In this document: positions 17,863 to 27,688 of the stretch, in pieces
Numbering within the stretch: position 1 is the first letter of the stretch
Layout: every line of letters starts with the position of its first letter
From: Clostridiaceae bacterium
GTDB taxonomy: Bacteria; Bacillota; Clostridia; Acetivibrionales; DUMC01
Direction of reading: 5' to 3'
NCBI GenBank assembly: GCA_012840075.1
Contig: DUMC01000110.1
Span: 1 to 63,002, forward strand
DNA length: 63,002 nt
Notes under the pieces: generated by a model
Told to the model about the DNA's origin: nothing
Database searches by the model: none
The model's input: only the letters and a program-made list of their open reading frames with translations
Made by a program: the position numbers and the translations under genes

Positions 17863-18807
17863 TTAAAATACCGGAACCACCGCACCGTTATAAGTTTCTT
17901 CTATAAATTGTTTGACTTTTTCGCTTCGTAAAGCTTCGATAAGAGCTAATATTGCCGGATTATTTTCATTTCCTTCTTTTACACATATTATATTTGCATA
18001 TGTTTGCGCAGCAGCTGAATCTTTTTCTTCGATGGCAAGTGCATCTTTAGAAGCATTAAGACCGGCTTGAATCGCATAGTTTCCGTTTATAACGGCAAGA
18101 TCAACATCTTGCAAGGAAAGAGGAATCTGGGCTGCTTCCAGTTCTTTAATAACCAATTTTTTAGGATTTTCTTCAATATCAAGGATTGTTGCAGTAAAGC
18201 CCACATCCTTCTTCAGCTTAATCAATCCTTGAGCTTCAAGAAGCATTAATGCCCTTGCTTCATTGGTACCGTCATTAGGCACTGCAATTACTGCACCTTC
18301 TTTGACGTCTCCCAAAGAAGAGGTTTTACCTGCATATATGCCTAATGGTTCATAGTGAATAGCGGCAACAGATACTAGATTAGTACCGTTATCCTTATTA
18401 AATTGATCAAGATAAGGTTTATGTTGGAAGTAATTAGCATCCAATTCACCGTTTTCAACATTAATGTTAGGTTGTATATAATCTGTAAATTCAATAATTT
18501 CAAGTTCAATGTTCTTTTCTGCAAGAATATCCTTAACAACGGCAAGGATTTCAGCATGAGGCGTTACACTGGCACCTACTTTAAGAACTATAGGTTCATC
18601 TGAGTTAGTAGATTCCGAATTGCCAGTTTGTGAATTATTCGTCCCGGTGTTGTTATTTTCATTCGTCCCGGCAGTTGAGCTATCGTTATTTTTACCGGAT
18701 GTAGTTCCGGTTTGAGAACAACCTGCAAACAGTACAATTATAAATACGATTGTTAATATGATTGATAATAAAGATAAAACTTTTCTCAAAGATAAATTCT
18801 TTCTCAT
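17863..18807 (-). CDS. metQ: Methionine-binding lipoprotein MetQ (NlpA family)
   Basis: The 314-residue solute-binding lipoprotein has a signal segment ending in the lipobox FAGC near residue 30, then a Ser/Thr/Asn/Gly-rich linker. The NlpA body follows from about residue 75: VLKVGASVTPHAEIL, then DANYFQHKPYLDQFN, IAVPNDGTNEARALMLLE and the C-terminal VVPVF. It captures methionine outside the cell for the MetNI transporter. It is the third gene of the operon metN-metI-metQ, after a 119-nt gap, and the whole unit is downstream of a T-box with an ATG specifier, which supports methionine as substrate. Confidence 0.95.
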   Translation of the reverse strand: MRKNLSLRKVLSLLSIILTIVFIIVLFAGCSQTGTTSGKNNDSSTAGTNENNNTGTNNSQTGNSESTNSDEPIVLKVGASVTPHAEILAVVKDILAEKNIELEIIEFTDYIQPNINVENGELDANYFQHKPYLDQFNKDNGTNLVSVAAIHYEPLGIYAGKTSSLGDVKEGAVIAVPNDGTNEARALMLLEAQGLIKLKKDVGFTATILDIEENPKKLVIKELEAAQIPLSLQDVDLAVINGNYAIQAGLNASKDALAIEEKDSAAAQTYANIICVKEGNENNPAILALIEALRSEKVKQFIEETYNGAVVPVF

Positions 18808-18926
18808 TGTTTAATTCTCCCTTCCTTTATTATTTTTTTAGTTATTAATTTTTCAAATCTAAAATTTTGTATTTTTGATTTTTTAATTGAATATTTTTTT
18901 CTATATGATGAAGGAGTTGAATATTG

Positions 18927-19589
18927 TTATTTTATACGTTTATCACTTTTTCTTGAAATAAAGTCTCCAATTTCCTGGAAAATCTGTACTATCAGAACAA
19001 GGATTGCAACCATCACCAGCATTATATCTGTTTTGGAACGATAATAACCGTAATTTATGGCTATCGTACCTAATCCTCCACCGCCTACAAAACCGGACAT
19101 GGCAGAATAACTTAATATGGTAGTTGTGGCTATAGCTGCTCCGGTAATAAGAGATGGTTTTGCTTCAGGAATCATAACTTTATATACAATTTGGAAGGTG
19201 GTTGCTCCCATAGACAATGATGCTTCTATTACGCCTTTGTCCACCTCTTTTAAGGAGCTTTCTACCAACCGGGCTATGAATGGTGCTGATGCTATAACTA
19301 GGGGAACAATAGTAGCAGTGGATCCAATTGTCGTACCAACAATAGCCCTGGTTATAGGCATTACTGCGACAAGAAGGATTATAAATGGGACTGAACGCAA
19401 GATATTGACAATACCACCTATAATTCTGTTGACAACAGGACTAGGCTTTATTCCTTCTTTATCAGTTATGACCAGAATAATACCAATTGGTAAACCAAAG
19501 ACATAGGCTAATGTTGTAGAAATTACCGTCATATACAAGGATTCCAGGAATCCCTGGGCCACAAGTAAAAACATTTCACTGCTAAACAT
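18927..19589 (-). CDS. metI: Methionine ABC transporter permease MetI
   Basis: The 220-residue permease has five hydrophobic segments and the EAA loop (EASLSMGATTFQIVYKVMIPEAKPS). ATG 19589 is chosen because AGGAGGGG lies 7 nt upstream of it; an ATG 18 nt further up contains that ribosome site in its own codons. The start overlaps the end of metN by 8 nt, so the two are probably translationally coupled. Confidence 0.95.
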   Translation of the reverse strand: MFSSEMFLLVAQGFLESLYMTVISTTLAYVFGLPIGIILVITDKEGIKPSPVVNRIIGGIVNILRSVPFIILLVAVMPITRAIVGTTIGSTATIVPLVIASAPFIARLVESSLKEVDKGVIEASLSMGATTFQIVYKVMIPEAKPSLITGAAIATTTILSYSAMSGFVGGGGLGTIAINYGYYRSKTDIMLVMVAILVLIVQIFQEIGDFISRKSDKRIK

Positions 19590-20637
19590 GGAATTTCCCC
19601 TCCTCATAAGTGAGATTTACGCTATCCAGATAAGATAGCATCATTCGTACGGTTTCCGGGTCTTCCGGAAGTTTAAGTATCATCTGGCCGAAAACCTTGC
19701 CGTCAATGTTTTTGGTATTAGCAAATACAATATTTACAGGTGCTTTTGATTTCAAAATCATATTTGCTATAATAGGTTCATCCGCAGATTTACCGTCGAA
19801 AACAATCCGCAATAGTCTGCCTGTAACTTTGATTTCTTCAGAATATCCGCTTGCTGAAAAAATCAGTTTTCTGGCAGCCTGGGTTTTTGGATGACGGAAT
19901 ACTTCGTCAACCGTGCCGATTTCTTCTATACGGCTGTTGGCTATTATAGCTACCCGGTTACATATCTGCTCTATTACCTTCATTTCGTGGGTAATTATTA
20001 CCACTGTTAAACCGAGCTTATTATTAAGCTCCTTTAAAAGCTCCAGGATGGACTGAGTTGTGTTTGGATCCAAGGCGCTGGTTGCTTCATCACACAGCAA
20101 AACCTTTGGATTAGTTGCAAGGGCTCGAGCGATGGCAACACGCTGCTTTTGACCTCCTGATAATTGTGAAGGATAAGAATTCTCTTTATCAGCCAGTCCT
20201 ACTGTTTCTAGCAGCTGTTTTGCTCTTATCCTGGCTTCTTTGCGAGGTACACCGGCAAGTTCGAGAGGAAAACAAACATTGCCAAGGGCTGTTCGCTGCA
20301 TCAGCAGGTTAAAACTCTGGAAAATCATGCCGATTGAACGTCGTACATGCTGCAGTTCACGCCCGGAAAGTAATGTAATATCCCTACCGTCAAATATTAT
20401 ATTGCCGGTCGTGGGCTTTTCCAGAAGATTTATGCATCTGACCAGTGTGCTTTTCCCTGCACCGGAAAGCCCGATGATTCCAAATATCTCCCCTCTGTTA
20501 ATTGATATATTAATGTTATCAAGAACAGTTACAGCACTGTCACCATTGCCGAAAACCTTTTTTAAATTAATGATTTGAATTATTGGATTATCAGTAACCA
20601 TATTTTTCTCAGCCACTTTATATTTTTCTCCTTCCAT
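19582..20637 (-). CDS. metN: Methionine ABC transporter ATPase MetN
   Basis: The 351-residue ATPase shows Walker A GLSGAGKST (about 57-65), the Q-loop in IFQSFNLL, signature LSGGQKQR, Walker B VLLCDEATSALD and the H-loop THEM. Residues about 265-345 form a C-terminal NIL domain, which in MetN binds methionine and inhibits transport when methionine is plentiful. It is the first gene after the T-box terminator. ATG 20637 has a weak AAAAGG site; GTG 20616 behind GGAAGGAG at a long spacing is possible. Confidence 0.95.
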   Translation of the reverse strand: MEGEKYKVAEKNMVTDNPIIQIINLKKVFGNGDSAVTVLDNINISINRGEIFGIIGLSGAGKSTLVRCINLLEKPTTGNIIFDGRDITLLSGRELQHVRRSIGMIFQSFNLLMQRTALGNVCFPLELAGVPRKEARIRAKQLLETVGLADKENSYPSQLSGGQKQRVAIARALATNPKVLLCDEATSALDPNTTQSILELLKELNNKLGLTVVIITHEMKVIEQICNRVAIIANSRIEEIGTVDEVFRHPKTQAARKLIFSASGYSEEIKVTGRLLRIVFDGKSADEPIIANMILKSKAPVNIVFANTKNIDGKVFGQMILKLPEDPETVRMMLSYLDSVNLTYEEGKFHV

Positions 20638-20663
20638 CCTTTAGGGGCAGAACTGATAATAGG

Positions 20664-21047
20664 CATAAAAAAATCGCCCCTAATAATTTTTATCAAGGAC
20701 GATAGAATGATCATCGTGGTACCACCTTGCTTCGTCTGTACCTCGCGATACAGACCTCACGAAGTACGGATATATTATTAAATATATCGATACTTCTGCA
20801 CTGTCACGGGTGCTCCCGTCGCAACCTGTGCACTAAATACAAGTTTATACTGATTAATTCCTAATAATGTCCAATTTCAATCCTCATATTGCTCAATAAA
20901 ATTTTTGGTTTTTACTTGTACTTAATGCAGTCGGATGCGCAGCTCCAAGACCATGTTCGGCAAAGCCTTCCGTACCCCTTCTCACCAACGGGGCTCTCTG
21001 TGACGTATCTCTTTGCTTACTCTTCTTTTCATCGCCTTTGATCGGTA
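20664..21047 (-). promoter_or_regulatory. T-box leader of metNIQ, methionine specifier
   Basis: On the minus strand this carries the T-box core AAGGTGGTACCACG (plus-strand 20715-20728) and a terminator in which ATCGTCCT pairs with AGGGGCGAT before a T run (20667-20703). In stem I the sequence CCGAAC is followed by ATG (plus-strand 20952-20954), the expected specifier position and a methionine codon. Uncharged tRNA-Met would prevent termination and turn on methionine uptake. Confidence 0.93.
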
Positions 21048-21141
21048 TTCAATATTAAATTTTTACTTTTAAAGATTAAATTTTCTTTAGTTTATAACAT
21101 ACAAAAATTTTTGTCAAGAGGTAAAAAAAAATTAAAAGCAC

Positions 21142-21170
21142 TTGATTATTTTATTAATATACAATAAAAT
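21142..21170 (+). promoter_or_regulatory. Putative sigma-A promoter of the dcw cluster
   Basis: TTGATT (21142-21147) and TAAAAT (21165-21170) with a 17-bp spacer lie just before the MraZ-type repeats. Confidence 0.6.
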
Positions 21171-21176
21171 TACATA

Positions 21177-21214
21177 TAGGTGGAGTGAAGTGGTATAAAG
21201 TGGATAGAAGTGGA
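21177..21214 (+). promoter_or_regulatory. MraZ-type operator: four direct GTGG repeats with 10-bp period
   Basis: TGG triplets occur at 21181, 21191, 21201 and 21211, each within [A/G]GTGG; three of the four have AAGTGG. The exact 10-bp period places them on one face of DNA. MraZ is known to bind short G-rich direct repeats upstream of its own gene, and these start at the predicted transcription start, so autoregulation of the dcw operon is the natural reading. Confidence 0.75.
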
Positions 21215-21255
21215 AGATAGTATGTTCAGCATGAGTTATAAATGAGGTGGAGTTT

Positions 21256-21687
21256 TTGTTTTATGGTGAGTACCTGCACTCGTTAGATGCCAAAGGAAGA
21301 ATGATAGTCCCGGCTAAATTCAGGGAGGAACTTGGTGAGAAATTTATTCTCACAAAAGGACTTGATGAGTGCTTGTTTGCTTATTCATTAGAAGAATGGA
21401 GCAACCTGGAGCAAAAACTCAAAACCCTTCCTTTCACCGATAAGGATGTAAGAGCCTTTGTAAGATTTTTCTTTGCTGGTGCTAATGAATGTGAATTGGA
21501 CAAGCAGGGTAGAATATTAATACCTCAAAATTTAAGAGATTATGCGAAATTGGAAAAAGAACTTTATGTAATCGGAGTATCAACAAGAGTTGAAATTTGG
21601 GACAAGAATAAGTGGGAAGAATACTGCAGGGGAGACAATATGAGCCCTGATAAAATTGCAGAAAAGATGGCAATGCTTGGTATATAA
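21256..21687 (+). CDS. mraZ: Transcriptional regulator MraZ
   Basis: This 143-residue protein has two SpoVT/AbrB-like halves, each with the DxKGR motif: [14 protein letters not shown] near 10-23 and [14 protein letters not shown] near 82-95. It is the DNA-binding regulator of the division and cell-wall cluster. TTG 21256 gives the family-typical start MFYGEY and has AGGTGG 5 nt upstream. GTG 21247 is in frame but would use that ribosome site as coding sequence. Confidence 0.94.
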   Translation: MFYGEYLHSLDAKGRMIVPAKFREELGEKFILTKGLDECLFAYSLEEWSNLEQKLKTLPFTDKDVRAFVRFFFAGANECELDKQGRILIPQNLRDYAKLEKELYVIGVSTRVEIWDKNKWEEYCRGDNMSPDKIAEKMAMLGI

Positions 21688-21749
21688 ACTTGGTACATAA
21701 ATTAGTACAAAAATAAGTGGAAAAAAGAAAGAATGGCAGGTTTTAAAGA

Positions 21750-22697
21750 GTGGAGTTTTTTCATAAACCGGTATTGCTTGATGAATGTATTGAAATGCTT
21801 AATATTAAAGCAGACGGAATTTACATTGACGGAACAATAGGCGGTGGAGGACATTCATCCGAAATTTTGAAGAAACTTGGAAAAGACGGAATTTTAATAG
21901 GAATTGACAGAGATTCGTATGCTCTTGAAACTGCGAAAAAAAGACTTTACTCAATATTAACGGAGCAAAAAGCAAAAATAATATTAGTACACGCTAACTT
22001 CAAGGATATTAGGCAAATTATAGAAAAAAATGATATTACTGAAGTTGACGGAATACTTTTAGACCTTGGAGTATCTTCCCATCAATTTGATGAACCTGAA
22101 AGAGGGTTCAGTTATCAAGATGACGGTCCGCTTGATATGAGGATGGACAGGAACCAGAAATTGACAGCAGAGGAAGTAGTAAATGAATACCGAGAAGAGG
22201 ATTTATGCAGAATTATAAGGGAGTACGGAGAAGAAAAGTGGGCTTCACGAATAGCTTCTTTTATAGTAAAAGCGAGAGCACAGCAAAGGATAAAGACTAC
22301 CGGTGAGCTGGTGGAAATAATTAAAGCGGCAATACCTGCGGCAGCAAGAAGAGAAGGACCGCATCCGGCAAAAAGGACTTTTCAGGCTATTAGAATTGAA
22401 GTTAATAACGAGTTGGGAATTTTGGCCGAAACGGTTAAAGAAGCATTTTCGGTTTTAAAATCGGGAGGAAGATTATGTATTATAAGCTTTCACTCCCTTG
22501 AAGACAGAATAGTCAAAAACGAATATCGGAAGTTAGTAAATCCATGTACTTGTCCTGGAGATTTTCCAATATGTGTATGCGGTAAAAAACCGGTTGCAAG
22601 ACTGGTTAACCGAAAACCGATACTTCCGGGAAAAGAAGAGATAGATTCAAACCCCAGGGCAAGGAGTGCAAAGTTAAGGGTATTAGAAAAACTATGA
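21750..22697 (+). CDS. rsmH: 16S rRNA (cytosine1402-N4)-methyltransferase RsmH (MraW)
   Basis: The 315-residue methyltransferase begins with the standard [15 protein letters not shown]-binding GTIGGGGHS is near 29-37, and [42 protein letters not shown]-type [11 protein letters not shown] and [13 protein letters not shown] follow in family order. It methylates C1402 of 16S rRNA. The start is GTG 21750. It follows mraZ by 62 nt in the dcw order. Confidence 0.96.
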   Translation: MEFFHKPVLLDECIEMLNIKADGIYIDGTIGGGGHSSEILKKLGKDGILIGIDRDSYALETAKKRLYSILTEQKAKIILVHANFKDIRQIIEKNDITEVDGILLDLGVSSHQFDEPERGFSYQDDGPLDMRMDRNQKLTAEEVVNEYREEDLCRIIREYGEEKWASRIASFIVKARAQQRIKTTGELVEIIKAAIPAAARREGPHPAKRTFQAIRIEVNNELGILAETVKEAFSVLKSGGRLCIISFHSLEDRIVKNEYRKLVNPCTCPGDFPICVCGKKPVARLVNRKPILPGKEEIDSNPRARSAKLRVLEKL

Positions 22698-23042
22698 CAA
22701 CAATGCAAAAATCTTTAAAGATAAATTTTATACATTTTTACACAGAAGAAAAAATATGGAAATATACAAAAGACAAAATCCTTAAATTGATATGAAGATA
22801 TGCAAAAGACGAATAAGTGTGAAGATATACGAAAGATAAAACCGGAAAAATATAAAATACAAAAGAAGAATTTTAGAATGTACAAAAGATAAAAACTTTT
22901 AAACTTTTAATTGTTTAGACTTTAATTTTTTTACATACTTCATACAATATTGAAAATTATTACCATGACTTAAAAAGGGTAGGTCTAAGTTTATAAATCA
23001 AATTTCATAGAAATGTGATATGTTCCCATAGGGGTGAATACA
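22698..23042 (+). repeat. Intergenic region with five degenerate direct repeats
   Basis: Between rsmH and ftsL a short A-rich motif of the form A-T/G-A/G-CAAAAGA-C/T-A/G-AA recurs near 22765, 22799, 22826, 22857 and 22880 at irregular spacing. No ORF with a ribosome site is present. It may be a degenerate regulatory or low-complexity tract. Confidence 0.4.
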
Positions 23043-23534
23043 TTGGTACAAAAGAGAAATAGTTATGTGTACGGTTCAACTGCAGAAAAAATTGAATATG
23101 ATGTATATGAACATAATGAGGTACTAAAGGAAAAAAAGAAATACAGAGCCAACAGGCTCATTAAAGCAAGAATGGTAGCGGAGATTTTGCTGATTTTTAC
23201 TCTTGGTCTTATCTTGATGTATAGGTATGCTCAAATTGCAGATATTAACTTCAAAATTAGCAGCAAGGAAAGACAATATGAAGAGCTAAGAAATGAAAAC
23301 TCAAGATTGAAAGTCGCAATAGAAAATGCAACAAATTTATCAAAAATAACACAGATTGCACAAGAAGAGTTAGGAATGCAAAAACCGGATAAATATCAAA
23401 TCGTGTACATAGAAGTTCCTAAGACAAGTTTTACGGTTACCTCAGAACAATACAAGGAAGATGTAGAAAAAGATACGACATTTCTGGCCAAATTGGTTAA
23501 TAAAATAGAAATGTTTTTGAATTTATTTGGTTAA
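23043..23534 (+). CDS. ftsL: Cell division protein FtsL-like
   Basis: The 163-residue bitopic membrane protein has a basic cytoplasmic tail of about 45 residues, one transmembrane segment (MVAEILLIFTLGLILMYRYA), then a leucine-zipper-like coiled coil (ISSKERQYEELRNENSRLKVAIENA) and the QEELGMQKPDKYQIVYI element typical of FtsL/DivIC-type septum initiators. It would bridge DivIB and the septal synthase. TTG 23043 lies 6 nt after AGGGGTG and is preferred; GTG 23034 lies inside that site. Identity rests on position and architecture, as sequence conservation in this family is low. Confidence 0.85.
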   Translation: MVQKRNSYVYGSTAEKIEYDVYEHNEVLKEKKKYRANRLIKARMVAEILLIFTLGLILMYRYAQIADINFKISSKERQYEELRNENSRLKVAIENATNLSKITQIAQEELGMQKPDKYQIVYIEVPKTSFTVTSEQYKEDVEKDTTFLAKLVNKIEMFLNLFG

Positions 23535-23833
23535 AGGAAGATTTGAATATTATAAGTAAAATTTTAACTTTAATTATAATTAAGGTTAAATTATGTATTA
23601 TTCATACGAATCATTGGGATAAAGCTGTGAGCAAATTTGCTGTAAACAGAAGTATATTTTTAAATACTTGGAATATTTGTTGTTAGTATTTAATATAATT
23701 TAACGTAAAAAAATTTAAAAAGTCAAAAAGTCAAATATGTATATGCAAATTTTTAGGCCGTGAAAATATTCACTGCCTTTAATTTTATGGATATAAATTA
23801 GGACGAGGATTTTAATTTTGGGGGTATTTTTCT
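23535..23833. other. Intergenic gap of about 300 nt in the dcw cluster
   Basis: AT-rich sequence between ftsL and spoVD. I see no ORF. GGGGGT at 23820-23825 is the spoVD ribosome site. A local promoter for spoVD is possible but not clear. Confidence 0.4.
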
Positions 23834-26023
23834 ATGGCCGGACCTGGATTGCAGACCAAAAAAAGATTATTGGCGGTTTTGGTTTTATTCTTCCTTGTAT
23901 TCATATATTTAGCAGGACACACCGGATATATCCAATTAGTTCAAGGACAGACTTTAAAAAATATGGCATATGAACAACAAACCAGGGGAAGAGTAATAAC
24001 TCCCAAAAGAGGAACAATTTACGACAGAAACGGAAAAGAACTTGCAATAAGTGCATCCGTTGATACAATAGTGGTGAATCCCAAGGATATTTCAAGATAT
24101 GAAGGAATGGGAGAGAAAATAGCTGAAAAACTTAGCGAAATTCTTGAAATGGATAAAGAAACCATTCTAAAGAAAGTTAATCGCAACACTTGGTATGAAA
24201 TCATTAAAGCTAAAGTTGACAAATCCGTTGGAGATCAAGTGAGGCAATGGATAAAGGAAGAAGACATAAAAGGCGTTTATGTGGATGAAGATTCCAAGAG
24301 ATTTTACCCTCATGGCAACCTGGCGTGCCACGTTATAGGATTTGTTGGCACGGACAACTATGGTTTGGATGGGATTGAAGCGGTCATGGAAAAATATCTG
24401 AAAGGGGAGCCTGGGAGGATTCTAAGTGAGTTGGACGCAGGAGGAAGAACGATGCCATATACTCCTGAAAGGCGTATAGAGGCTAAGGAAGGTCTTAATG
24501 TCGTGTTGACAATAGATGAAACAATACAATATTTAGCAGAGAAAGCAATTGAAAAGGCAATAGAAGACAATAATGTATTAAACGGAGCAGTAGCAATAGT
24601 TATGGATCCTAGAAACGGTGATATTTTAGCACTTGTTTCAAAGCCGGATTATGACCTTAATAATCCTTTTGCTCCTCCTGTTGGTATAGAAGGCGTTGAT
24701 CCGGAAACTTGGAAAGGTTATACCGAGGAAGATGTAAAGATACTCCAGGAAACTGTATGGAGAAACAAGGCCGTGGCAGATACATATGAACCGGGTTCGA
24801 CTTTCAAGGCGATAACAGCAGCAGCAGGATTAGAAGAAGGAGCTATACAACCTGATACTCCGGTTAACGATAGACCCGTAAAAGTCAGTGGTTGGACTAT
24901 AAGCTGCTGGAGACCCAATATCCATGGTGATGAAACTTTCGCAGAAAGCGTATATAATTCATGTAATCCTGTTTTTGTAAAAGTAGCACAAAGTTTAGGC
25001 ATTGAAAAATTTTACAGTTATGTCAGAGCTTTTGGATTTTATGATAAAACCGGAATCCAGCTTCCGGGTGAAGCTAAATCGATTATACATGATAATCCAA
25101 AAGAAATAGACATGGCGGTTGCATCCTTCGGTCAGAGATTTCAAATTACACCTATTCAATTAATTACAGCTTATTGTGCTATCGCAAACGGTGGTTATTT
25201 GATGAAACCACGCTTAGTAAAAGAATTAAGAGATTCTCAAGGAAATATTGTTAAAACCTTTGAACCTGAAGTGATAAGGCAGGTAATTTCCAGGGAAACA
25301 TCCGGCACTTTAAGGCAGATACTTGAGGGGGTAGTTTCTGAGGGAACAGGAAGAAATGCATATGTTAAAGGGTATAGAGTTGCCGGAAAAACCGGTACGT
25401 CTGAAACTACGGATACAAAACAGACAGGAAGGTATATTGCATCATTTTCAGCCTTTGCACCTGCTGATAACCCCGTAATCAACGTATTAGTTATCCTTGA
25501 CCATCCTACGGGAGATTCCCATACAGGGGGATTAATTGCCGCCCCTGTAGCCCAGGGTCTCATAGAAGATATATTGAATTATCTTGGTGTGGAAAAAAGA
25601 TATACTGAAAAAGATAAGGAAGCAATAAAAGTACCCGTTAGTGTTCCTGAGGTTAGAAACCTAAAACTTAGTGAAGCTAAAGCATTATTAAATGAACAAG
25701 GATTGGAATATATGGTGGAAGGTGATGGCAATAATAAAGATATTGTTGTTGTTGATCAAATGCCAAAACCTGGGGCTGTAATTCCTAAAGATTCTGTAGT
25801 AATATTATATACATACAAGCCTGAAAGCGAAGAAACCGTTAAAGTTCCTAACCTTCTCAACAAAACGGTTTATGAGGCAACTAAGGCTTTGAATAGTATA
25901 GGTTTAAACATTAATGTAATTGGTGACGGAATTGTAGTAAAACAATATATTGACCCCGGAACAGAGGTAGTAAAAGGAACCGTAATTGATGTAGAGTTTA
26001 TACATACAGACAACGTAGAATAA
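23834..26023 (+). CDS. spoVD: Class B penicillin-binding protein with PASTA domains (SpoVD/FtsI type)
   Basis: The 729-residue transpeptidase has a short cytoplasmic tail, one membrane anchor (about 12-32), a dimerisation domain starting at RGRVITPKRGTIYDRNG, and a transpeptidase domain with SxxK in PGSTFK near 320, SxN as YNSCNP near 378 and KTGTSET near 520. Two PASTA domains close the protein (about 600-660 and 665-728). It cross-links peptidoglycan at the septum or spore cortex. It is the only class B PBP in this cluster, so it may serve both division and sporulation; the PASTA tail resembles SpoVD. Confidence 0.95.
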   Translation: MAGPGLQTKKRLLAVLVLFFLVFIYLAGHTGYIQLVQGQTLKNMAYEQQTRGRVITPKRGTIYDRNGKELAISASVDTIVVNPKDISRYEGMGEKIAEKLSEILEMDKETILKKVNRNTWYEIIKAKVDKSVGDQVRQWIKEEDIKGVYVDEDSKRFYPHGNLACHVIGFVGTDNYGLDGIEAVMEKYLKGEPGRILSELDAGGRTMPYTPERRIEAKEGLNVVLTIDETIQYLAEKAIEKAIEDNNVLNGAVAIVMDPRNGDILALVSKPDYDLNNPFAPPVGIEGVDPETWKGYTEEDVKILQETVWRNKAVADTYEPGSTFKAITAAAGLEEGAIQPDTPVNDRPVKVSGWTISCWRPNIHGDETFAESVYNSCNPVFVKVAQSLGIEKFYSYVRAFGFYDKTGIQLPGEAKSIIHDNPKEIDMAVASFGQRFQITPIQLITAYCAIANGGYLMKPRLVKELRDSQGNIVKTFEPEVIRQVISRETSGTLRQILEGVVSEGTGRNAYVKGYRVAGKTGTSETTDTKQTGRYIASFSAFAPADNPVINVLVILDHPTGDSHTGGLIAAPVAQGLIEDILNYLGVEKRYTEKDKEAIKVPVSVPEVRNLKLSEAKALLNEQGLEYMVEGDGNNKDIVVVDQMPKPGAVIPKDSVVILYTYKPESEETVKVPNLLNKTVYEATKALNSIGLNINVIGDGIVVKQYIDPGTEVVKGTVIDVEFIHTDNVE

Positions 26024-26044
26024 CGTAGAATAAAACGGGACGCT

Positions 26045-26113
26045 TTCCTACATTACAAGGGGACACCCCTCAACGTAAAAGGAATACCTCTAACTCGAGC
26101 GAGGAGTGTCCCC
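26045..26113. repeat. REP-like palindromic element, copy 1
   Basis: A 69-bp element with a long hairpin, GGGGACACCCCT pairing with AGGAGTGTCCCC around a 35-nt loop. It matches 31285-31353 with about five differences and lies between spoVD and murE. Confidence 0.85.
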
Positions 26114-26144
26114 CTATATTAAACCAACCAAAGGAGGTATGTTT

Positions 26145-27605
26145 GTGAAACTATACGAATTACTAGACGGCATTAATTATCAATTAATAAAAGGAGATAT
26201 AAATCAAGAGATAACAGATATAGCGTACGATTCGAGGAAAGTTAAGAAAGGCTCTTTATTTGTATGTATTGAAGGTACTGTTGTGGACGGACATTCTTTT
26301 ATACCTGAAGCTGTAGAAAACGGGGCGGCTGCTTTGCTTGTACAGAAAGACGTAACGGTAGATGATGATAATGTTGCTATCGTGAAAGTTGAAAATACAA
26401 GATACGGACTTGCTTTTGTTTCAGACTGTTTTTACAACCACCCGTCAAGAAATATTAATTTGATAGGTATAACAGGTACAAAAGGGAAAACTACCTGTAC
26501 ATATATGGTTAAATATATAATGGAAGAAGCAAGTAGAAAAACGGGATTGATCGGGACAATACAGAATATGATCGGCGATGAAATTCTTTATGCTGAGAGG
26601 ACTACCCCGGAGTCTTATGATCTTCAAACTTTATTCTCGGAAATGATTAAGAAAGGTGCGAACGATGTTGTAATGGAAGTTTCATCCCAAGGTCTTCAGC
26701 TTCATAGAGTAAGTTGCTGTGATTTTAAAATCGGCGTTTTTACAAATCTTTATAAAGATCATATTTCACCATTAGAACATAAAGACATGGAAGAATACTT
26801 AAATGCAAAAATCAAATTATTTAAGATGTGCAAAACCGGTTTAGTTAATATAGATAGCGATTATGGACAAAGGGTAATAGATGAAGCCGAATGTCCGGTT
26901 TATACTTTCGGAATAGAAAAAGATTGCGATATAAAAGCAAGTAACATAATCAAGCATCCAAGCAGCGTAGAATTTGATGTAGTAACACCATGGTTCAGTG
27001 GGCACATTAATGTAAACATTCCGGGCAAATTTACAGTATATAATGCATTAGCTGCCATAGGAGTTTGTGGTATTTCAGGTATTCCTTTTGAACATATTAA
27101 AAACGGCTTGAATAAGGTTAAGGTTCCGGGTAGAGCAGAGTCTGTTGAAACAAACAGGGATTTTACGGTTATAGTAGATTATGCTCATACTGCTGACAGT
27201 CTTGAAAATATTTTAAACACAATAAAAGATTTTGCAAAAGGCAGGGTTATAAGTGTTTTTGGTTGCGGAGGTAATAAGGACAGGGGAAGAAGATTTGGTA
27301 TGGGAGAAGTATCCGGAAGACTTGCTGACTTTACCATTATAACATCAGATAACCCAAGGTCCGAAGATCCTTTAGCTATAATGAATGATATAGAAACCGG
27401 AATAAAAAAGACTGATGGTAAATATATAAAAATAGTAGATAGAAGAGAAGCAATAAAATATGCAATTGAACATGCCCTGCCTAATGATGTAATAGTTATA
27501 GCAGGTAAGGGACATGAGACTTACCAAATATTCAAAGATAAGACCATACATTTCGATGATAGAGAAGTTGTCAGAGAGATATTAAATGAAATTAATAATA
27601 AATGA
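26145..27605 (+). CDS. murE: UDP-N-acetylmuramoyl-tripeptide synthetase MurE (meso-DAP type)
   Basis: The 486-residue Mur ligase adds the third stem residue in the cytoplasm. Visible motifs: TGTKGKTT (ATP loop, near 107), MEVSSQGL near 180, YAHTADSL near 345, GCGGNKDRGRR near 375 and the DNPRSEDP signature near 406, which marks meso-diaminopimelate as substrate. GTG 26145 has a perfect AAAGGAGG site 7 nt upstream. An in-frame start at 26106 would reach into the palindromic repeat and is rejected. Confidence 0.96.
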   Translation: MKLYELLDGINYQLIKGDINQEITDIAYDSRKVKKGSLFVCIEGTVVDGHSFIPEAVENGAAALLVQKDVTVDDDNVAIVKVENTRYGLAFVSDCFYNHPSRNINLIGITGTKGKTTCTYMVKYIMEEASRKTGLIGTIQNMIGDEILYAERTTPESYDLQTLFSEMIKKGANDVVMEVSSQGLQLHRVSCCDFKIGVFTNLYKDHISPLEHKDMEEYLNAKIKLFKMCKTGLVNIDSDYGQRVIDEAECPVYTFGIEKDCDIKASNIIKHPSSVEFDVVTPWFSGHINVNIPGKFTVYNALAAIGVCGISGIPFEHIKNGLNKVKVPGRAESVETNRDFTVIVDYAHTADSLENILNTIKDFAKGRVISVFGCGGNKDRGRRFGMGEVSGRLADFTIITSDNPRSEDPLAIMNDIETGIKKTDGKYIKIVDRREAIKYAIEHALPNDVIVIAGKGHETYQIFKDKTIHFDDREVVREILNEINNK

Positions 27606-27688
27606 GATTAATAAAAGGCGAAATTATCTATTTTTTACTTATGAACAAAGGAGCATGGTGGGAAGATAAGATAACGGAGGAGTAAGCC

